DNA from: Nocardia elegans NBRC 108235 | GTDB taxonomy: Bacteria; Actinomycetota; Actinomycetes; Mycobacteriales; Mycobacteriaceae | Direction: 5' to 3' | Length of the DNA: 64,000 nt | NCBI RefSeq assembly: GCF_001612845.1 | Contig: NZ_BDBF01000024.1 | Coordinates: forward strand, 1-64,000 | Position numbers and translations under genes: made by a program | Shown here: piece after piece, positions 27,221 to 36,118 of the stretch | Layout of the letters: each line of letters opens with the position of its first letter | Numbering within the stretch: the first letter of the stretch is position 1 | Notes under the pieces: generated by a model | What the model saw: only the letters and a program-made list of their open reading frames with translations | Databases searched by the model: none | What the model was told of the DNA's origin: nothing

Positions 27221-27964
27221 GTGACTTCCGCTCTGCAGCCCAACGGTTTTCGGTCCGCGCTCGTGCTGGGCGGAGGTGGATCGGTCGGCACCGTGTGGAC
27301 AGTCGGGCTGCTGGTCGGCCTGCGGGAAGCTGGGATCGACCTCGCGCGAGCGGACCGCATCGTCGGCACCTCGGCCGGCGCGGTCGTCGCCGCGGTTCTC
27401 GCCGAGGGCGGCGACATCGCCCGCTTGCTCACCCCGCCCGAGCCGGGGCAGGAACCCGCCCCGGCCGTCCCTGCCGACGCTGCCGAACACGTGGCGCGAA
27501 TGGAAGCCCTGCTGACGATGCCGCACTGGCCGAACCGCGATCTGATCATCACCTCGGTCGATGCCGAGTCCGGAGAGCTGCGGGCGTGGACCCGAACCGA
27601 TGCGGCGTCCGTGGCGGAGGCGGTCGCGGCGAGCACGGCGGTGCCGGGAGTGTTCCCGCCGATCCCGATCGACGGCGGCCGCTACGCCGACGGCGGCGTG
27701 CGCTCCCCGATCAACGCCGACCTCGCGGCCGGCGCCGAGACGATCGTGATCCTGGAACCGGGCGCCCATCTTTACCCCCGAGCCGACACCGACCACGAAC
27801 TCGCCTCGGCCACAACGGTTTCCCTGTCCCCCGACGCCCAAGCCATCGCCGCCACCGGGGCGGACGTCTTCGATCCGGCCGCACTCCGGCCCGCCTACGA
27901 GGCAGGCCTGCGCCAGAGCGCGGTCGCCGCCGCACGACTACGTGAGATCTGGCCCGCGCCATAG
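27221..27964 (+). CDS. Patatin-like phospholipase/acyl hydrolase
   Basis: 247-residue patatin-fold serine hydrolase with a Ser-Asp dyad. Visible are the oxyanion loop LVLGGGGSVGTVWTVG, the nucleophile elbow GTSAG (about residues 48-52) and the DGG-type motif YADGGV that carries the catalytic Asp. It probably hydrolyses membrane or storage lipids in the cytoplasm; no signal peptide is present. Neighbouring genes do not reveal a pathway. Confidence 0.9.
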   Translation: MTSALQPNGFRSALVLGGGGSVGTVWTVGLLVGLREAGIDLARADRIVGTSAGAVVAAVLAEGGDIARLLTPPEPGQEPAPAVPADAAEHVARMEALLTMPHWPNRDLIITSVDAESGELRAWTRTDAASVAEAVAASTAVPGVFPPIPIDGGRYADGGVRSPINADLAAGAETIVILEPGAHLYPRADTDHELASATTVSLSPDAQAIAATGADVFDPAALRPAYEAGLRQSAVAAARLREIWPAP

Positions 27965-27975
27965 CTCGACGCATG

Positions 27976-28113
27976 TGCGGTCGGGCTGGTCACCACGCCG
28001 ACCGCGACACCGATGACCGCGGCGTTGTAGAAGAATCCGAGCACCGAATGCGCCAGCACCTGTGCGCGGATGTCGCGATGGTGGGTCGCGACATCGGAGA
28101 CCGCGAAGGACAC
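27976..28113 (-). pseudogene. C-terminal remnant of a DUF1345-type membrane protein
   Basis: Minus-strand translation gives SFAVSDVATHHRDIRAQVLA then HSVLGFFYNAAVIGVAVGVV, resembling the last ~45 residues of DUF1345 membrane proteins (xxVSDxxxxxRxIRxxxLxHxxLxFxFN). Nothing similar continues upstream of 28113, and the frame runs on past the expected end into the antisense of the patatin gene, so the N terminus and the stop are both gone. Confidence 0.5.
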
Positions 28114-28197
28114 CCCACGTCGCGTTACGTCCCCCCGCCCCTGCGGCTTTCAGAAGATCCTCAGCTTCGCGCGGCCGACGCGGCGACGGATCCGGTT

Positions 28198-28203
28198 TAC
28201 GGT
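28198..28203 (+). promoter_or_regulatory. -10 element TACGGT, leaderless start for esterase gene
   Basis: TACGGT fits TANNNT and ends exactly 6 nt before ATG 28210. No Shine-Dalgarno sequence is seen. Same geometry as at 27209, 30408 and 50945. Confidence 0.5.
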
Positions 28204-28209
28204 GGTGCG

Positions 28210-29157
28210 ATGGGTAAGCCGTTCGCACCGATTCCGGCCGTCGTCGCGGCAGCCGGTCTGCTCGCCGCGGTGAGCGGATGTGCTCCGTTGCACGCCGCTC
28301 CGGCCGGGGATCGGGCGGTCACAGTGGAGTCGAGCGGTCTGCCACGGCAGTATCTGATCCACGAACCGTCACCGCCCGGGCCGGGGAGACGACCGGCCGT
28401 CCTCATCTTCCACGGCGGCGGCGGAACAGCCGAAAACATGGCCGCCACAACCGGTTTCGATGCCCTGGCCGACACCGAGGGTTTCGTCGCCGTCTACCCC
28501 GTCGGCTCCGACAAGAGCTGGAACGACGGCCGGGGCGCGGACACCACCGCGGGCGCGAAGCGGATCGACGATGTCGCCTTCGTCTCCGCGATCATCGACC
28601 GCCTCGTCGCCGACAACGACGTCGATCCGACCCGCGTCTATGCCACCGGCCTGTCCAACGGCGCGATGTTCACCGAGTATCTCGGCTGCCGGCTCTCGGC
28701 CGAGATCGCCGCGATCGCGCCGGTCGCCGGACCGCTGCCCGCCGCCGATGCCGCCGACTGCGCGCCCACGCATCCGCTGCCGGTGCTCGAAATCCACGGC
28801 ACCGCGGACCCGATCGTCCCCTACGACGGCGGTGTGGTGCGGGTGACCTCCGGCCGCCACGGCCCCGGCACCAGCCCCGTCCTGTCGGTCGAGGCCACGC
28901 AGCAGCTGTGGCGCACGAAAGACCGATGCGGCCCAGTCACCACCGCCGATCTGCCGCATACCACCGACGACGGAACCACCGTCCACACCGCGACCGCCGC
29001 GTGTGCCGACAACACTCGGGTAGCGGCGTATTCGATCGACAACGGCGGCCATACCTGGCCCGGCGGCCCGCAATATCTGCCTGCCGCCCTCGTCGGCAAG
29101 GTCAGCCGGCAATTCGACGCCGCCACCGTCATCTGGCAGTTCTTCAGCGGCCGATAA
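28210..29157 (+). CDS. Secreted lipoprotein esterase, PHB depolymerase/feruloyl esterase family
   Basis: Exported alpha/beta hydrolase of 315 residues, similar to mycobacterial LpqP/LpqC-type lipoproteins. The signal peptide ends in a lipobox LAAVSGC (Cys about residue 23), so the mature protein should be lipid-anchored outside the membrane. Catalytic features are the HGGGGTAENMA oxyanion region, the nucleophile in GLSNGAMFTEYL, HGTADPIVPYDGG with the probable Asp, and the C-terminal NGGHTWPGG with the His. Likely substrate is an ester of a polymer or aromatic acid; the specific one is unknown. Confidence 0.88.
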   Translation: MGKPFAPIPAVVAAAGLLAAVSGCAPLHAAPAGDRAVTVESSGLPRQYLIHEPSPPGPGRRPAVLIFHGGGGTAENMAATTGFDALADTEGFVAVYPVGSDKSWNDGRGADTTAGAKRIDDVAFVSAIIDRLVADNDVDPTRVYATGLSNGAMFTEYLGCRLSAEIAAIAPVAGPLPAADAADCAPTHPLPVLEIHGTADPIVPYDGGVVRVTSGRHGPGTSPVLSVEATQQLWRTKDRCGPVTTADLPHTTDDGTTVHTATAACADNTRVAAYSIDNGGHTWPGGPQYLPAALVGKVSRQFDAATVIWQFFSGR

Positions 29158-29180
29158 CGCCCCGAGTCCGTGGCAGGCGG

Positions 29181-30320
29181 CTACTTCGCGAGTGAGCGGC
29201 TGATGACCAGACGCTGAATCTGGTTGGTGCCCTCGAAGATCTGCGTGATCTTGGCTTCCCGCATATACCGCTCGACACGGAAGTCGCGGGTGTAGCCGTA
29301 GCCTCCGAAGACCTGCACCGCGTCGGTGGTCACCTTCATCGCGGCGTCGGTGGCGACGAGCTTGGCGACCGAGGCCTGCCGCGAGTAGGGCAGTCCGGCA
29401 TCGCGACGGCGCGCGGCGTCGAGGTAGGTGGCCCGGGCCGAGTCGACGGCGGCGGCCATATCGGCGAGCAGGAACCCCAGGCCCTGATGATCGATGATCT
29501 TGCGGCCGAAGGTGCTGCGCTCCTTCGCATAGCCGACGGCCTCGTCGAGCGCCGCCTGCGCCAACCCCGTCGCCACCGCGGCGATCCCTAGACGCCCGGA
29601 ATCCAAGGCGCTCAAAGCGATTTGCAGACCTTGCCCCTCGGCGCCGATCCGCCGCTCCGCGGGCAGGTACGCGTCGTCGTAATGCGCGGTCGTCGTCGGC
29701 ACCGCGTGCAGGCCCATCTTTTCCTCGGGCTTGCCGAAACTCAAACCCTCGAGGTCCTTCGGCACCAGGAAGCACGAGATCCCGCGCGAACCTTCACCGG
29801 TACGGGCGAACACGTTGTAGAAGTCTGCGATCCCACCGTGGGTGATCCACGCCTTGGTGCCGTTGAGCCGATAACCGCCGTCTGCGGGCACGGCCTTGCA
29901 CGCCACCGCGGCGGCATCCGATCCCGCTTGCGGTTCGGACAGGCTGTAGGCGCCGATCGTGGTGCCGCCGAGCATTTCCGGCAACCAGCGGCGCTGCTGT
30001 TCCTCGGTCCCGAACGCCATCAGCGGATGGCACGCGAGGCTGTGCACGCTCACCGCCACCGCGACGGCCGCCCACCGCGCCGCGATCTCCTCGAGCACCT
30101 GCAGATACACCTCGTAGGGCTGGCCGCCACCGCCCCACTCCTGCGGATACGGCAGACTGAGCAATCCCGCCTCGCCGAGCGTGGCGAAGACACCGCTCGG
30201 ATACGACTCCGACCGCTCGTGCTCATCGACGATCGGCGCGAGCGCCTTGTCCGCGATGTCACGGGTGAGCTGGATCAGCTCGTGCGCCTCGTCGGTGGGC
30301 AGCAATCGATCGACAGCCAC
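29181..30320 (-). CDS. Acyl-CoA dehydrogenase
   Basis: FAD-dependent acyl-CoA dehydrogenase (379 aa) catalysing alpha-beta desaturation of an acyl-CoA. Landmarks are the FAD/substrate segment YSLSEPQAGSDAAAV, WITHGG, RSTFGR, VFGGYGYTRDF and the C-terminal IFEGTNQIQRLVISR, where Glu of the FEGT motif is the probable catalytic base. GTG 30320 is chosen for its GAGGGAGG at 5 nt; upstream in-frame starts lie inside the operator region. It is divergent from a TetR gene with shared AGTACT operators. Confidence 0.92.
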   Translation of the reverse strand: MAVDRLLPTDEAHELIQLTRDIADKALAPIVDEHERSESYPSGVFATLGEAGLLSLPYPQEWGGGGQPYEVYLQVLEEIAARWAAVAVAVSVHSLACHPLMAFGTEEQQRRWLPEMLGGTTIGAYSLSEPQAGSDAAAVACKAVPADGGYRLNGTKAWITHGGIADFYNVFARTGEGSRGISCFLVPKDLEGLSFGKPEEKMGLHAVPTTTAHYDDAYLPAERRIGAEGQGLQIALSALDSGRLGIAAVATGLAQAALDEAVGYAKERSTFGRKIIDHQGLGFLLADMAAAVDSARATYLDAARRRDAGLPYSRQASVAKLVATDAAMKVTTDAVQVFGGYGYTRDFRVERYMREAKITQIFEGTNQIQRLVISRSLAK

Positions 30321-30346
30321 GACATCCTCCCTCTCGGCTACGCCTG

Positions 30347-30413
30347 ACAGTACTCTGTTATCGGCCACAGTACTGTCCGCCGAACAGTACTGCAACACTC
30401 GTTTGAGTACTAT
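30347..30413. promoter_or_regulatory. TetR operator array: four AGTACT sites
   Basis: AGTACT occurs at 30349, 30369, 30386 and 30406, with centres 20, 17 and 20 bp apart. The second site expands to the perfect palindrome ACAGTACTGT (30367-30376) and the third to ACAGTACTG. The last overlaps TACTAT (30408-30413), a TANNNT -10 that ends 6 nt before the tetR ATG. Binding by the adjacent TetR would therefore block both divergent promoters. Confidence 0.65.
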
Positions 30414-30419
30414 TCAGGC

Positions 30420-31004
30420 ATGGCGCAGACGACTCGCAGCGGTTTCGGCACCCGGCGGCGTACCGAACTGTTCGACGCACTCGTCGACCTCTTCCTGACC
30501 GAGGGCTTCGCCCATCTCACCCTCGACGAGATCGCCGCGCGGCTGCGCTGTTCCAAGAGCACGCTCTACACCCTCGCCGGCAGCAAGGAACAGCTGGTCC
30601 GCGCCGCCACCGTGCACTTCTTCCGGCGCGCCACCGACGATGTCGAGCAACGCATCGCGACCACCACCGGTGCCCGCGAACGCATCATCGCCTATCTGTC
30701 CGCCGTCGGAGCCGTCCTCGGCGCCGCATCGCAGCAGTTCATGACCGACCTGGACGCCTTCACACCCGCCCGGGAGGTCTACGAACAGAACACCCGTCTC
30801 GCGGCGAGAAGAGTCCGCGAATTGGTCGACGACGGAGTCGCGGCCGGCGAATTCCGGGAAGTACACGCCGCTTTCGCCGCCAACCTCGCCGCCACCATGA
30901 TGGTCCGCATTCAGCAGGGCGGCGTCCGCACCGAAACCGGCCTGGACGACGCCGACGCCTACCGCGAACTCGCGGCCATCCTCACTACCGGCATTCAGCG
31001 GTAG
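30420..31004 (+). CDS. TetR-family regulator divergent from acyl-CoA dehydrogenase
   Basis: 194-residue regulator with an N-terminal helix-turn-helix (LTLDEIAARLRCSKSTLYTL, about residues 38-57) and an all-helical C-terminal ligand domain. It probably represses its own gene and the divergent acyl-CoA dehydrogenase through the AGTACT sites between them, with an acyl-CoA or related molecule as inducer (inference). The mRNA is probably leaderless. Its 3' end overlaps the convergent second TetR gene by 10 bp. Confidence 0.92.
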   Translation: MAQTTRSGFGTRRRTELFDALVDLFLTEGFAHLTLDEIAARLRCSKSTLYTLAGSKEQLVRAATVHFFRRATDDVEQRIATTTGARERIIAYLSAVGAVLGAASQQFMTDLDAFTPAREVYEQNTRLAARRVRELVDDGVAAGEFREVHAAFAANLAATMMVRIQQGGVRTETGLDDADAYRELAAILTTGIQR

Positions 31005-31606
31005 AGACCGCGCAGCGCCCGGCACGCCGCGTCGACGATCTCGTCGGCGGTCACCTCGATCGCACCGTCGAGCCAGGCGGTGACCAGTTCGGCCATACCG
31101 CCGATGAACAGCAGACCGGAGGTTTCGTCGGCGGCCCGGCTGCGGCCGGAATCGCCGAGCCACGTTCGCACTTCGAGGGCCGACTCGTGCGCCAGGTGCC
31201 GGAGCAATTCCGTTCGCCGCCTTCGCAAGTGCGGAAATGCCACCGACTCGACGATCGCGACGCGACCCTTGCGCGGATCCTCGACCAGCAGCCGCACGAA
31301 CGCGCCGATCGATGCCCGCATGCGGGCTTCCGGATCAGTTCCCGCCGCGTCGGCGGCGCTGCGGCTGGTGTCCTCGATGTCGACGGCGATCTCGTCGAGC
31401 ACGGCCTCGAGCAGGGCGTCGAGTCCGGTGAAACTCTCGTAGAAGTAGCGCTCGCTGAGTCCGGCCACGGCACAGACCGCGGTCATCGTCGTCCGTGTCC
31501 CCGCCTCGGCCCACACCGTGAGCCCCGCGTCCAGCAGGCGCGACCGGCGTTCGGTGGCCCGTTCGGCGGCGGTCGCTCCGCGATAGACCCCTGATTGCAC
31601 GGCCAT
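30995..31606 (-). CDS. TetR-family regulator divergent from P450
   Basis: 203-residue TetR protein from ATG 31606 (an upstream in-frame ATG at 31636 would overlap the promoter region). The helix-turn-helix reads MTAVCAVAGLSERYFYESF. The arrangement tetR divergent from a P450 resembles Rv3058c/CYP136 of M. tuberculosis, as I recall it. The palindrome AGGACGTCCT between the genes is a likely operator. Confidence 0.9.
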   Translation of the reverse strand: MAVQSGVYRGATAAERATERRSRLLDAGLTVWAEAGTRTTMTAVCAVAGLSERYFYESFTGLDALLEAVLDEIAVDIEDTSRSAADAAGTDPEARMRASIGAFVRLLVEDPRKGRVAIVESVAFPHLRRRRTELLRHLAHESALEVRTWLGDSGRSRAADETSGLLFIGGMAELVTAWLDGAIEVTADEIVDAACRALRGLYR

Positions 31607-31641
31607 GGCCCCAGCATGCCACAGCGAGTTCCGCACGAAGA

Positions 31642-31656
31642 TTGACAGGACGTCCT
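31642..31656. promoter_or_regulatory. Palindromic operator AGGACGTCCT between tetR and P450
   Basis: AGGACGTCCT at 31647-31656 is a perfect 10-bp palindrome and overlaps TTGACA (31644-31649 region), a possible -35 for the P450 gene. Probable binding site for the TetR at 30995-31606. Confidence 0.5.
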
Positions 31657-31705
31657 TCCTGAATCAGGCTGTGACGTGAGCGACATCACAGAGACGAGGT
31701 GTGCG

Positions 31706-33049
31706 ATGACGGCCGACGCACTGCAGACCAGGCCCATCCCGACGCAGCGGCGGGAGGATCGCGGCTACCCCGTACTCGGGCAAGTACTGCAATACGCCCA
31801 GGACCCGCTGGCTCTGTTCCAGCGCGAATGGGATCACTACGGGCCGGTCGCCCCGATGTACTCACTCGGCCGGACCGCGGCCCTGCTACTCGGCCCCGAC
31901 GCGTGCGGCGAGGCACTGCTGAACAAGGACGGGGCGCTGGCCAACGGTCCGGCGTGGTCGCGGCTCGTCGGCCCGTTCTTCCACGGCGGGCTCATGCTCA
32001 TCGATTTCGACGAGCACAAACGGCATCGGCGAATCATGCAGCAGGCATTCACCCGCCCCCGCCTGCAGGCCTATACCGAGCGCCTGCATCCGGCGATCGA
32101 ACAGGGTGTCGCGCAGTGGGGCGAGAGCGAATCCTTCCCCGCCTACTGGAAACTCAAGCAACTCACCCTCGATATCGCCGCCGATCTGTTCATGGGTGGC
32201 GCCGCGGACACCTCACCGGCCCAGATGGAGCGGATCAACAAGGCGTTCATCGCGTGTGTGCAGGCCGCGGCCGGAATCGTGCGCGGCAACGTGCCGTTCA
32301 CCCGCTGGGGCAGGGCCTATCGCGGCCGGCGAGTGCTCGAAGATTTTCTGCGGCACTATCTGCCCGCGAAACGCGCCGAGCAGACCGACGACATCTTCTC
32401 GGTGCTGTGCCACATCGAAGACGAGGACGGCGCGCGGTTCAGCGACGACGACGTGGTCAACCACATGATCTTCTTGATGATGGCCGCCCACGACACCTCC
32501 ACCATCACCACCTCGACGATCCTGCAGTATCTCGGACAACACCCGGAATGGCAGCAGCGTTGCCGCAGTGAGGCATCGACGCTGGGCCCCGCACCGTCGA
32601 TGGCCGAACTAGAGCGCCTGGAGTCCATCGATCTGGTCATGCGCGAGGCGCTGCGACTGCGCGCCCCGGTTCCGGTCCTGGTCCGCTACGCGGTGAAAGA
32701 CACGGTGATCCAAGGGGTTCGAATCCCGGCCGACACCGATGTGGTCGTCGGAATCCAGTTCACCCATCTGATGCCGCAGTACTGGACCGACCCGCACACC
32801 TTCGATCCCGACCGCTTCGGCCCCGGACGCCGCGAGGACAAATCCCATCGCTTCGCGTGGGAGCCCTTCGGCGGGGGCGCGCACAAATGCATCGGCATGC
32901 ATTTCGGCGGGCTGGAAGTGAAGTCGATCATGCATCGCCTGCTGCGCGACTACCACTGGCAGGTGGATCCCGCCTACGTCGCCCCCCTGGACTACCACTC
33001 CCTGCCCTATCCCAAGGACGGCCTGCCCATCACCTTCGTCCGCAACTGA
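31706..33049 (+). CDS. Cytochrome P450 (CYP136-like)
   Basis: 447-residue haem monooxygenase. The I-helix reads MMAAHDTSTITTS, the ExxR motif is REALRLR, and the haem loop is FGGGAHKCIGMHFGG with Cys as axial ligand. AAHDTS in place of the common AGxDT and the divergent TetR neighbour suggest a CYP136-type enzyme, tentatively. ATG 31706 has GAGG 8 nt upstream and is preferred to GTG 31676. Substrate unknown; a lipid or sterol-like compound would fit the acyl-CoA dehydrogenase neighbours. Confidence 0.9.
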   Translation: MTADALQTRPIPTQRREDRGYPVLGQVLQYAQDPLALFQREWDHYGPVAPMYSLGRTAALLLGPDACGEALLNKDGALANGPAWSRLVGPFFHGGLMLIDFDEHKRHRRIMQQAFTRPRLQAYTERLHPAIEQGVAQWGESESFPAYWKLKQLTLDIAADLFMGGAADTSPAQMERINKAFIACVQAAAGIVRGNVPFTRWGRAYRGRRVLEDFLRHYLPAKRAEQTDDIFSVLCHIEDEDGARFSDDDVVNHMIFLMMAAHDTSTITTSTILQYLGQHPEWQQRCRSEASTLGPAPSMAELERLESIDLVMREALRLRAPVPVLVRYAVKDTVIQGVRIPADTDVVVGIQFTHLMPQYWTDPHTFDPDRFGPGRREDKSHRFAWEPFGGGAHKCIGMHFGGLEVKSIMHRLLRDYHWQVDPAYVAPLDYHSLPYPKDGLPITFVRN

Positions 33050-33058
33050 GCACGCCCG

Positions 33059-35260
33059 CTATTTCCGCGGCAAGCCCATCACCAGGGTGGCGATGGTGTT
33101 GAGCTGGATCTCCAGGGTCCCGCCGCCGATCACCCAGCTGGGGATGTCGAGTTCGTGGAGGACGACTTCGCAGTCCTTCTCGTTCAGCGCCGCGGCCGGC
33201 CCGACGAGTTCGAGCGCGGCGGCCGCGGCGTCGGTGTGCAGCATGGAGGCCGCGGCCTTGGAAATGCTGGTGGCCGGGCCGATTGCGTGACCGTCGAGGC
33301 GGCGGATGGTCTCGCGCAGGTTCATCGCCGAGATGGCGGCTCCGCGGGCACTGATCCGTCCCAGCACACGCAGGGCGTTGTCGCGACTGCTCGCGTACTC
33401 TCCGCGCTCGATGATGCCGACGATGCGGGAGTTGTGCCCGGGGTCGCGGACGCCACCGATGAAAAGCCGTTCCTGGGCAAGGGTTTCCAGCGTCAGCGCC
33501 CAGCCCTGTCCGACCTCGCCGAGGACCATGTCGCCGGGGACGAAGGCGTCGTCGAAGAACACCTCGTTGAATTCGGCGTTACCGCTGGACTGGGTGATCG
33601 GCCGGACGGTCACCCCCGCACCGTGCATATCGACCAAAAACATGGTCAGGCCGCGGTGGCGTTCGGCCTCGGGATCGGTGCGGGCCAGCAGCAGACCCCA
33701 ATCGCAGCGATGCGCCAGTGTGGTCCAGATCTTCTGCCCGTTCAGCCGCCAGCCGTCGCCGTCCTCGGTGGCGCGCAGGCTCAGCGACGCCACATCCGAA
33801 CCCGCCTCCGGTTCGCTCATCAGCTGGCACCAGATCTCCTCGCCGCGCAGGGCGGGCGCGGCCAGCCGGGCGAGCTGTTCAGGGGTGCCGCGCTGCAGCA
33901 CGATCGGCACCACCCACTGGCCGATTCCCATGGAGGGCTGGGCGATTCCGTGCTTGTCGTATTCGTCCTGCAGGATCAGCTGTTCCAGCGGACCGGCCTC
34001 GATCCCCCACGGTTTCGGCATCGGCGGCGAGACCAGCCCGGAGTCGGCGAGCAGGGTCCGCCGGGGGCCGGTATTGGTGGCGTCGTGGTCACCGATCTTG
34101 CCGGGATTCGGATTGTCCAGGGCGGCGGCTCGGTCCAGAATCTCCGAAACCCATTCGCGGAACGAGGAATCGGCTTCCGGCAGCGGCACCGCGAATGTGC
34201 GCGGACCGCCGAGCGCGACCTCGCCGAGGCGGCGTTCCCAGCTCTCCGCGCAACCGCCGAGACCGGCCAGCGACATCGCCCGCCGCCAGTACAGGTGCAG
34301 ATCGTGCTCCCAGGTGAAACCGATCGCGCCGTGCAGGCACAGACATTCCACGGCCGCGTGCACGGCGTTGCCGAGCGTGGTGAGCGCGGCGCCGGCCGCG
34401 GCGTGCGTGCGCTGAGCCGGTTCGTCGGCGAGACCGCGCACCGCGTCCCAGGCCGCCGCGGTGGCGAGCTCGCTGGTGATCAGCAGGTGCGCGGCGCGGT
34501 GCTGCACGGCCTGGAATGAGCCGATGGGGCGGCCGAATTGCTTGCGGGCCTTGACGTATTCGATGGCCGTGTCCGAACACCAGCGGATCACCCCGGCCGC
34601 TTCGGCGGCCATGAAGGCGGTGGCGACCGCCTCGGCGTAGCCCGTGTCGATGCCGGTGAGCTCGATTCCGGCGACATCGTGCAGGCGGACGACGGCGAGG
34701 TCGCGGCCGAGGTCCGATCCGGCACACGGCTCGATCCGCACGCCGGCGGCGCCACGTTCCACCAGCAGCCAGCGGGTCCGGTCGCCGTCGGCCGCGGCCA
34801 CCAGGAGTACGTCGCCCGCGGCGGCGCCCAGGACCGGGCCGGTGGTACCGCTCGCCCTGCCGTCGGCGAACCGCACCCCGTGCCCGGCATCCACGGTCGC
34901 ACCGGTCCCGCCCTCGGCGAAACGTCGCAACGTATCGCTCACCGCCGCAACGGATTCCGCCGACGCGACGATGGCGCTGGTGATCACCGAGGGCAGGAGC
35001 GGGCCGGGCAGCAGCGCCCGCCCGGCTTCGGCGAGCACCACCGCGATCTCGTCCGGAGTTCCGCCCTGTCCGCCCACCTCGTCCGGCAGATGCACACCGG
35101 GCAGACCCAGTGCGACCAGGTCGGCCCAGAAGGTTGGCCGTTCGCCGGCAGCGAGGCGATCGGTGTGCTTGCGGGTGTATTCGCGGGTGTGGTGGCGGTC
35201 GGCGAATCCGCTGACGGCCTGCGCCAGCGCCGCCTGATCCGCGGTCAAGGCTAGGGGCAC
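33059..35260 (-). CDS. Two-domain acyl-CoA dehydrogenase (FadE6/FadE34-type)
   Basis: 733 residues, about twice the usual size: an N-terminal acyl-CoA-dehydrogenase half (residues ~1-370, with FGRPIGSFQAVQHRAAHL) fused to a C-terminal half (~380-733, with CQLMSEPEAGSDVASL, WTTLAHRCDWG and the closing VIGGGTLEIQLNTIA). Mycobacterial FadE enzymes of this layout, several in steroid side-chain breakdown, have one catalytic and one degenerate half. GTG 35260 is preceded by GGAG. It converges with the P450 gene with a 9-nt gap; the substrate is unknown. Confidence 0.9.
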   Translation of the reverse strand: MPLALTADQAALAQAVSGFADRHHTREYTRKHTDRLAAGERPTFWADLVALGLPGVHLPDEVGGQGGTPDEIAVVLAEAGRALLPGPLLPSVITSAIVASAESVAAVSDTLRRFAEGGTGATVDAGHGVRFADGRASGTTGPVLGAAAGDVLLVAAADGDRTRWLLVERGAAGVRIEPCAGSDLGRDLAVVRLHDVAGIELTGIDTGYAEAVATAFMAAEAAGVIRWCSDTAIEYVKARKQFGRPIGSFQAVQHRAAHLLITSELATAAAWDAVRGLADEPAQRTHAAAGAALTTLGNAVHAAVECLCLHGAIGFTWEHDLHLYWRRAMSLAGLGGCAESWERRLGEVALGGPRTFAVPLPEADSSFREWVSEILDRAAALDNPNPGKIGDHDATNTGPRRTLLADSGLVSPPMPKPWGIEAGPLEQLILQDEYDKHGIAQPSMGIGQWVVPIVLQRGTPEQLARLAAPALRGEEIWCQLMSEPEAGSDVASLSLRATEDGDGWRLNGQKIWTTLAHRCDWGLLLARTDPEAERHRGLTMFLVDMHGAGVTVRPITQSSGNAEFNEVFFDDAFVPGDMVLGEVGQGWALTLETLAQERLFIGGVRDPGHNSRIVGIIERGEYASSRDNALRVLGRISARGAAISAMNLRETIRRLDGHAIGPATSISKAAASMLHTDAAAAALELVGPAAALNEKDCEVVLHELDIPSWVIGGGTLEIQLNTIATLVMGLPRK

Positions 35261-35347
35261 GATCTCACTCCGCTCGGCGTCGATACGGTCCGGGCTCCCG
35301 GCCGCGCACCCCGATTAGAACAGGTTCGCAGCGATGTGCGGGGCGGT

Positions 35348-35857
35348 TCACCGCGAGGACGTGACGCCCTGCGTCGCAGCGCGCGCGTGCGCGGGCCGCG
35401 ACGCCACCCCGTGCCAGGCCGAACCCGCCCCGGATTCGCCGATGCGGTAGATCTGCACGGTCGCGGCCACGCTCGCGGCGATCGCGACGACCGCCACCGC
35501 GCCGACCACCAGACGGGAGAGCCCGCGCTCACGGGTCGCACGCATATGAACCACCGCGATCAGGCCCGCCGCGACGAGCAACGCGACGGCGAAGTAGAGG
35601 AAGGTGTCGCCGAGCTGGGTGTGGGTACGCAGATCGGGGTTGGCACCGACCCGGCGCTCGAGCCATTCACCGGCCTCGGTGGTGATCGGCGTCAGGACGA
35701 GGACCACCACCGCCAGCGCCAGGTTCAGCCACACGAACCGCCGGCGCGCCGCCGGCCACAGCGCACACGCGATGGTGAGCACGGCGGTCAGCGGCACCAG
35801 CACCACCACGAAATGGACCAGAAGGACATGAGCGGGCAGCCCATTGAGAGTCGACAT
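35348..35857 (-). CDS. DUF2231-family four-helix membrane protein
   Basis: 169-residue protein starting MSTLNGLPAHVLLVHFVVVLVPL, with four predicted membrane helices and a typical DUF2231 N terminus (GLPxHxLLVHFxxVLxPL). Role unknown; some relatives are thought to be membrane or haem-associated. The Shine-Dalgarno signal before ATG 35857 is weak. The 261 bp to the divergent aldo/keto reductase contain no other coding sequence I can support. Confidence 0.85.
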   Translation of the reverse strand: MSTLNGLPAHVLLVHFVVVLVPLTAVLTIACALWPAARRRFVWLNLALAVVVLVLTPITTEAGEWLERRVGANPDLRTHTQLGDTFLYFAVALLVAAGLIAVVHMRATRERGLSRLVVGAVAVVAIAASVAATVQIYRIGESGAGSAWHGVASRPAHARAATQGVTSSR

Positions 35858-36118
35858 CGAAGGTCTTTCTTTCGGACGGACGAACGCGCGCCAGCGTTCC
35901 ACGACCATGCTGTGAAATCGCTGAGCCGCGATGCCGTCGTGATGAAGGTGACACTGCCGTCGACCCCGCCGATGTCGGCGGCGGTACAGCCGGGCCGCAG
36001 TGGGTAGTCGACGGCTGTAGGCGAATGTTTGCTGCCCTGCTGCCGGGCCGGATCTGCGCGCGACCGACCGAAAAACTCTCTCCCGCAATCTATTCGACGA
36101 TCGAAGGAGTGGAAATCG

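Noticed and set aside
31676..31705. GTG start for the P450
   Set aside because: No ribosome-binding site; ATG 31706 has GAGG at proper distance and gives a normal P450 N terminus.
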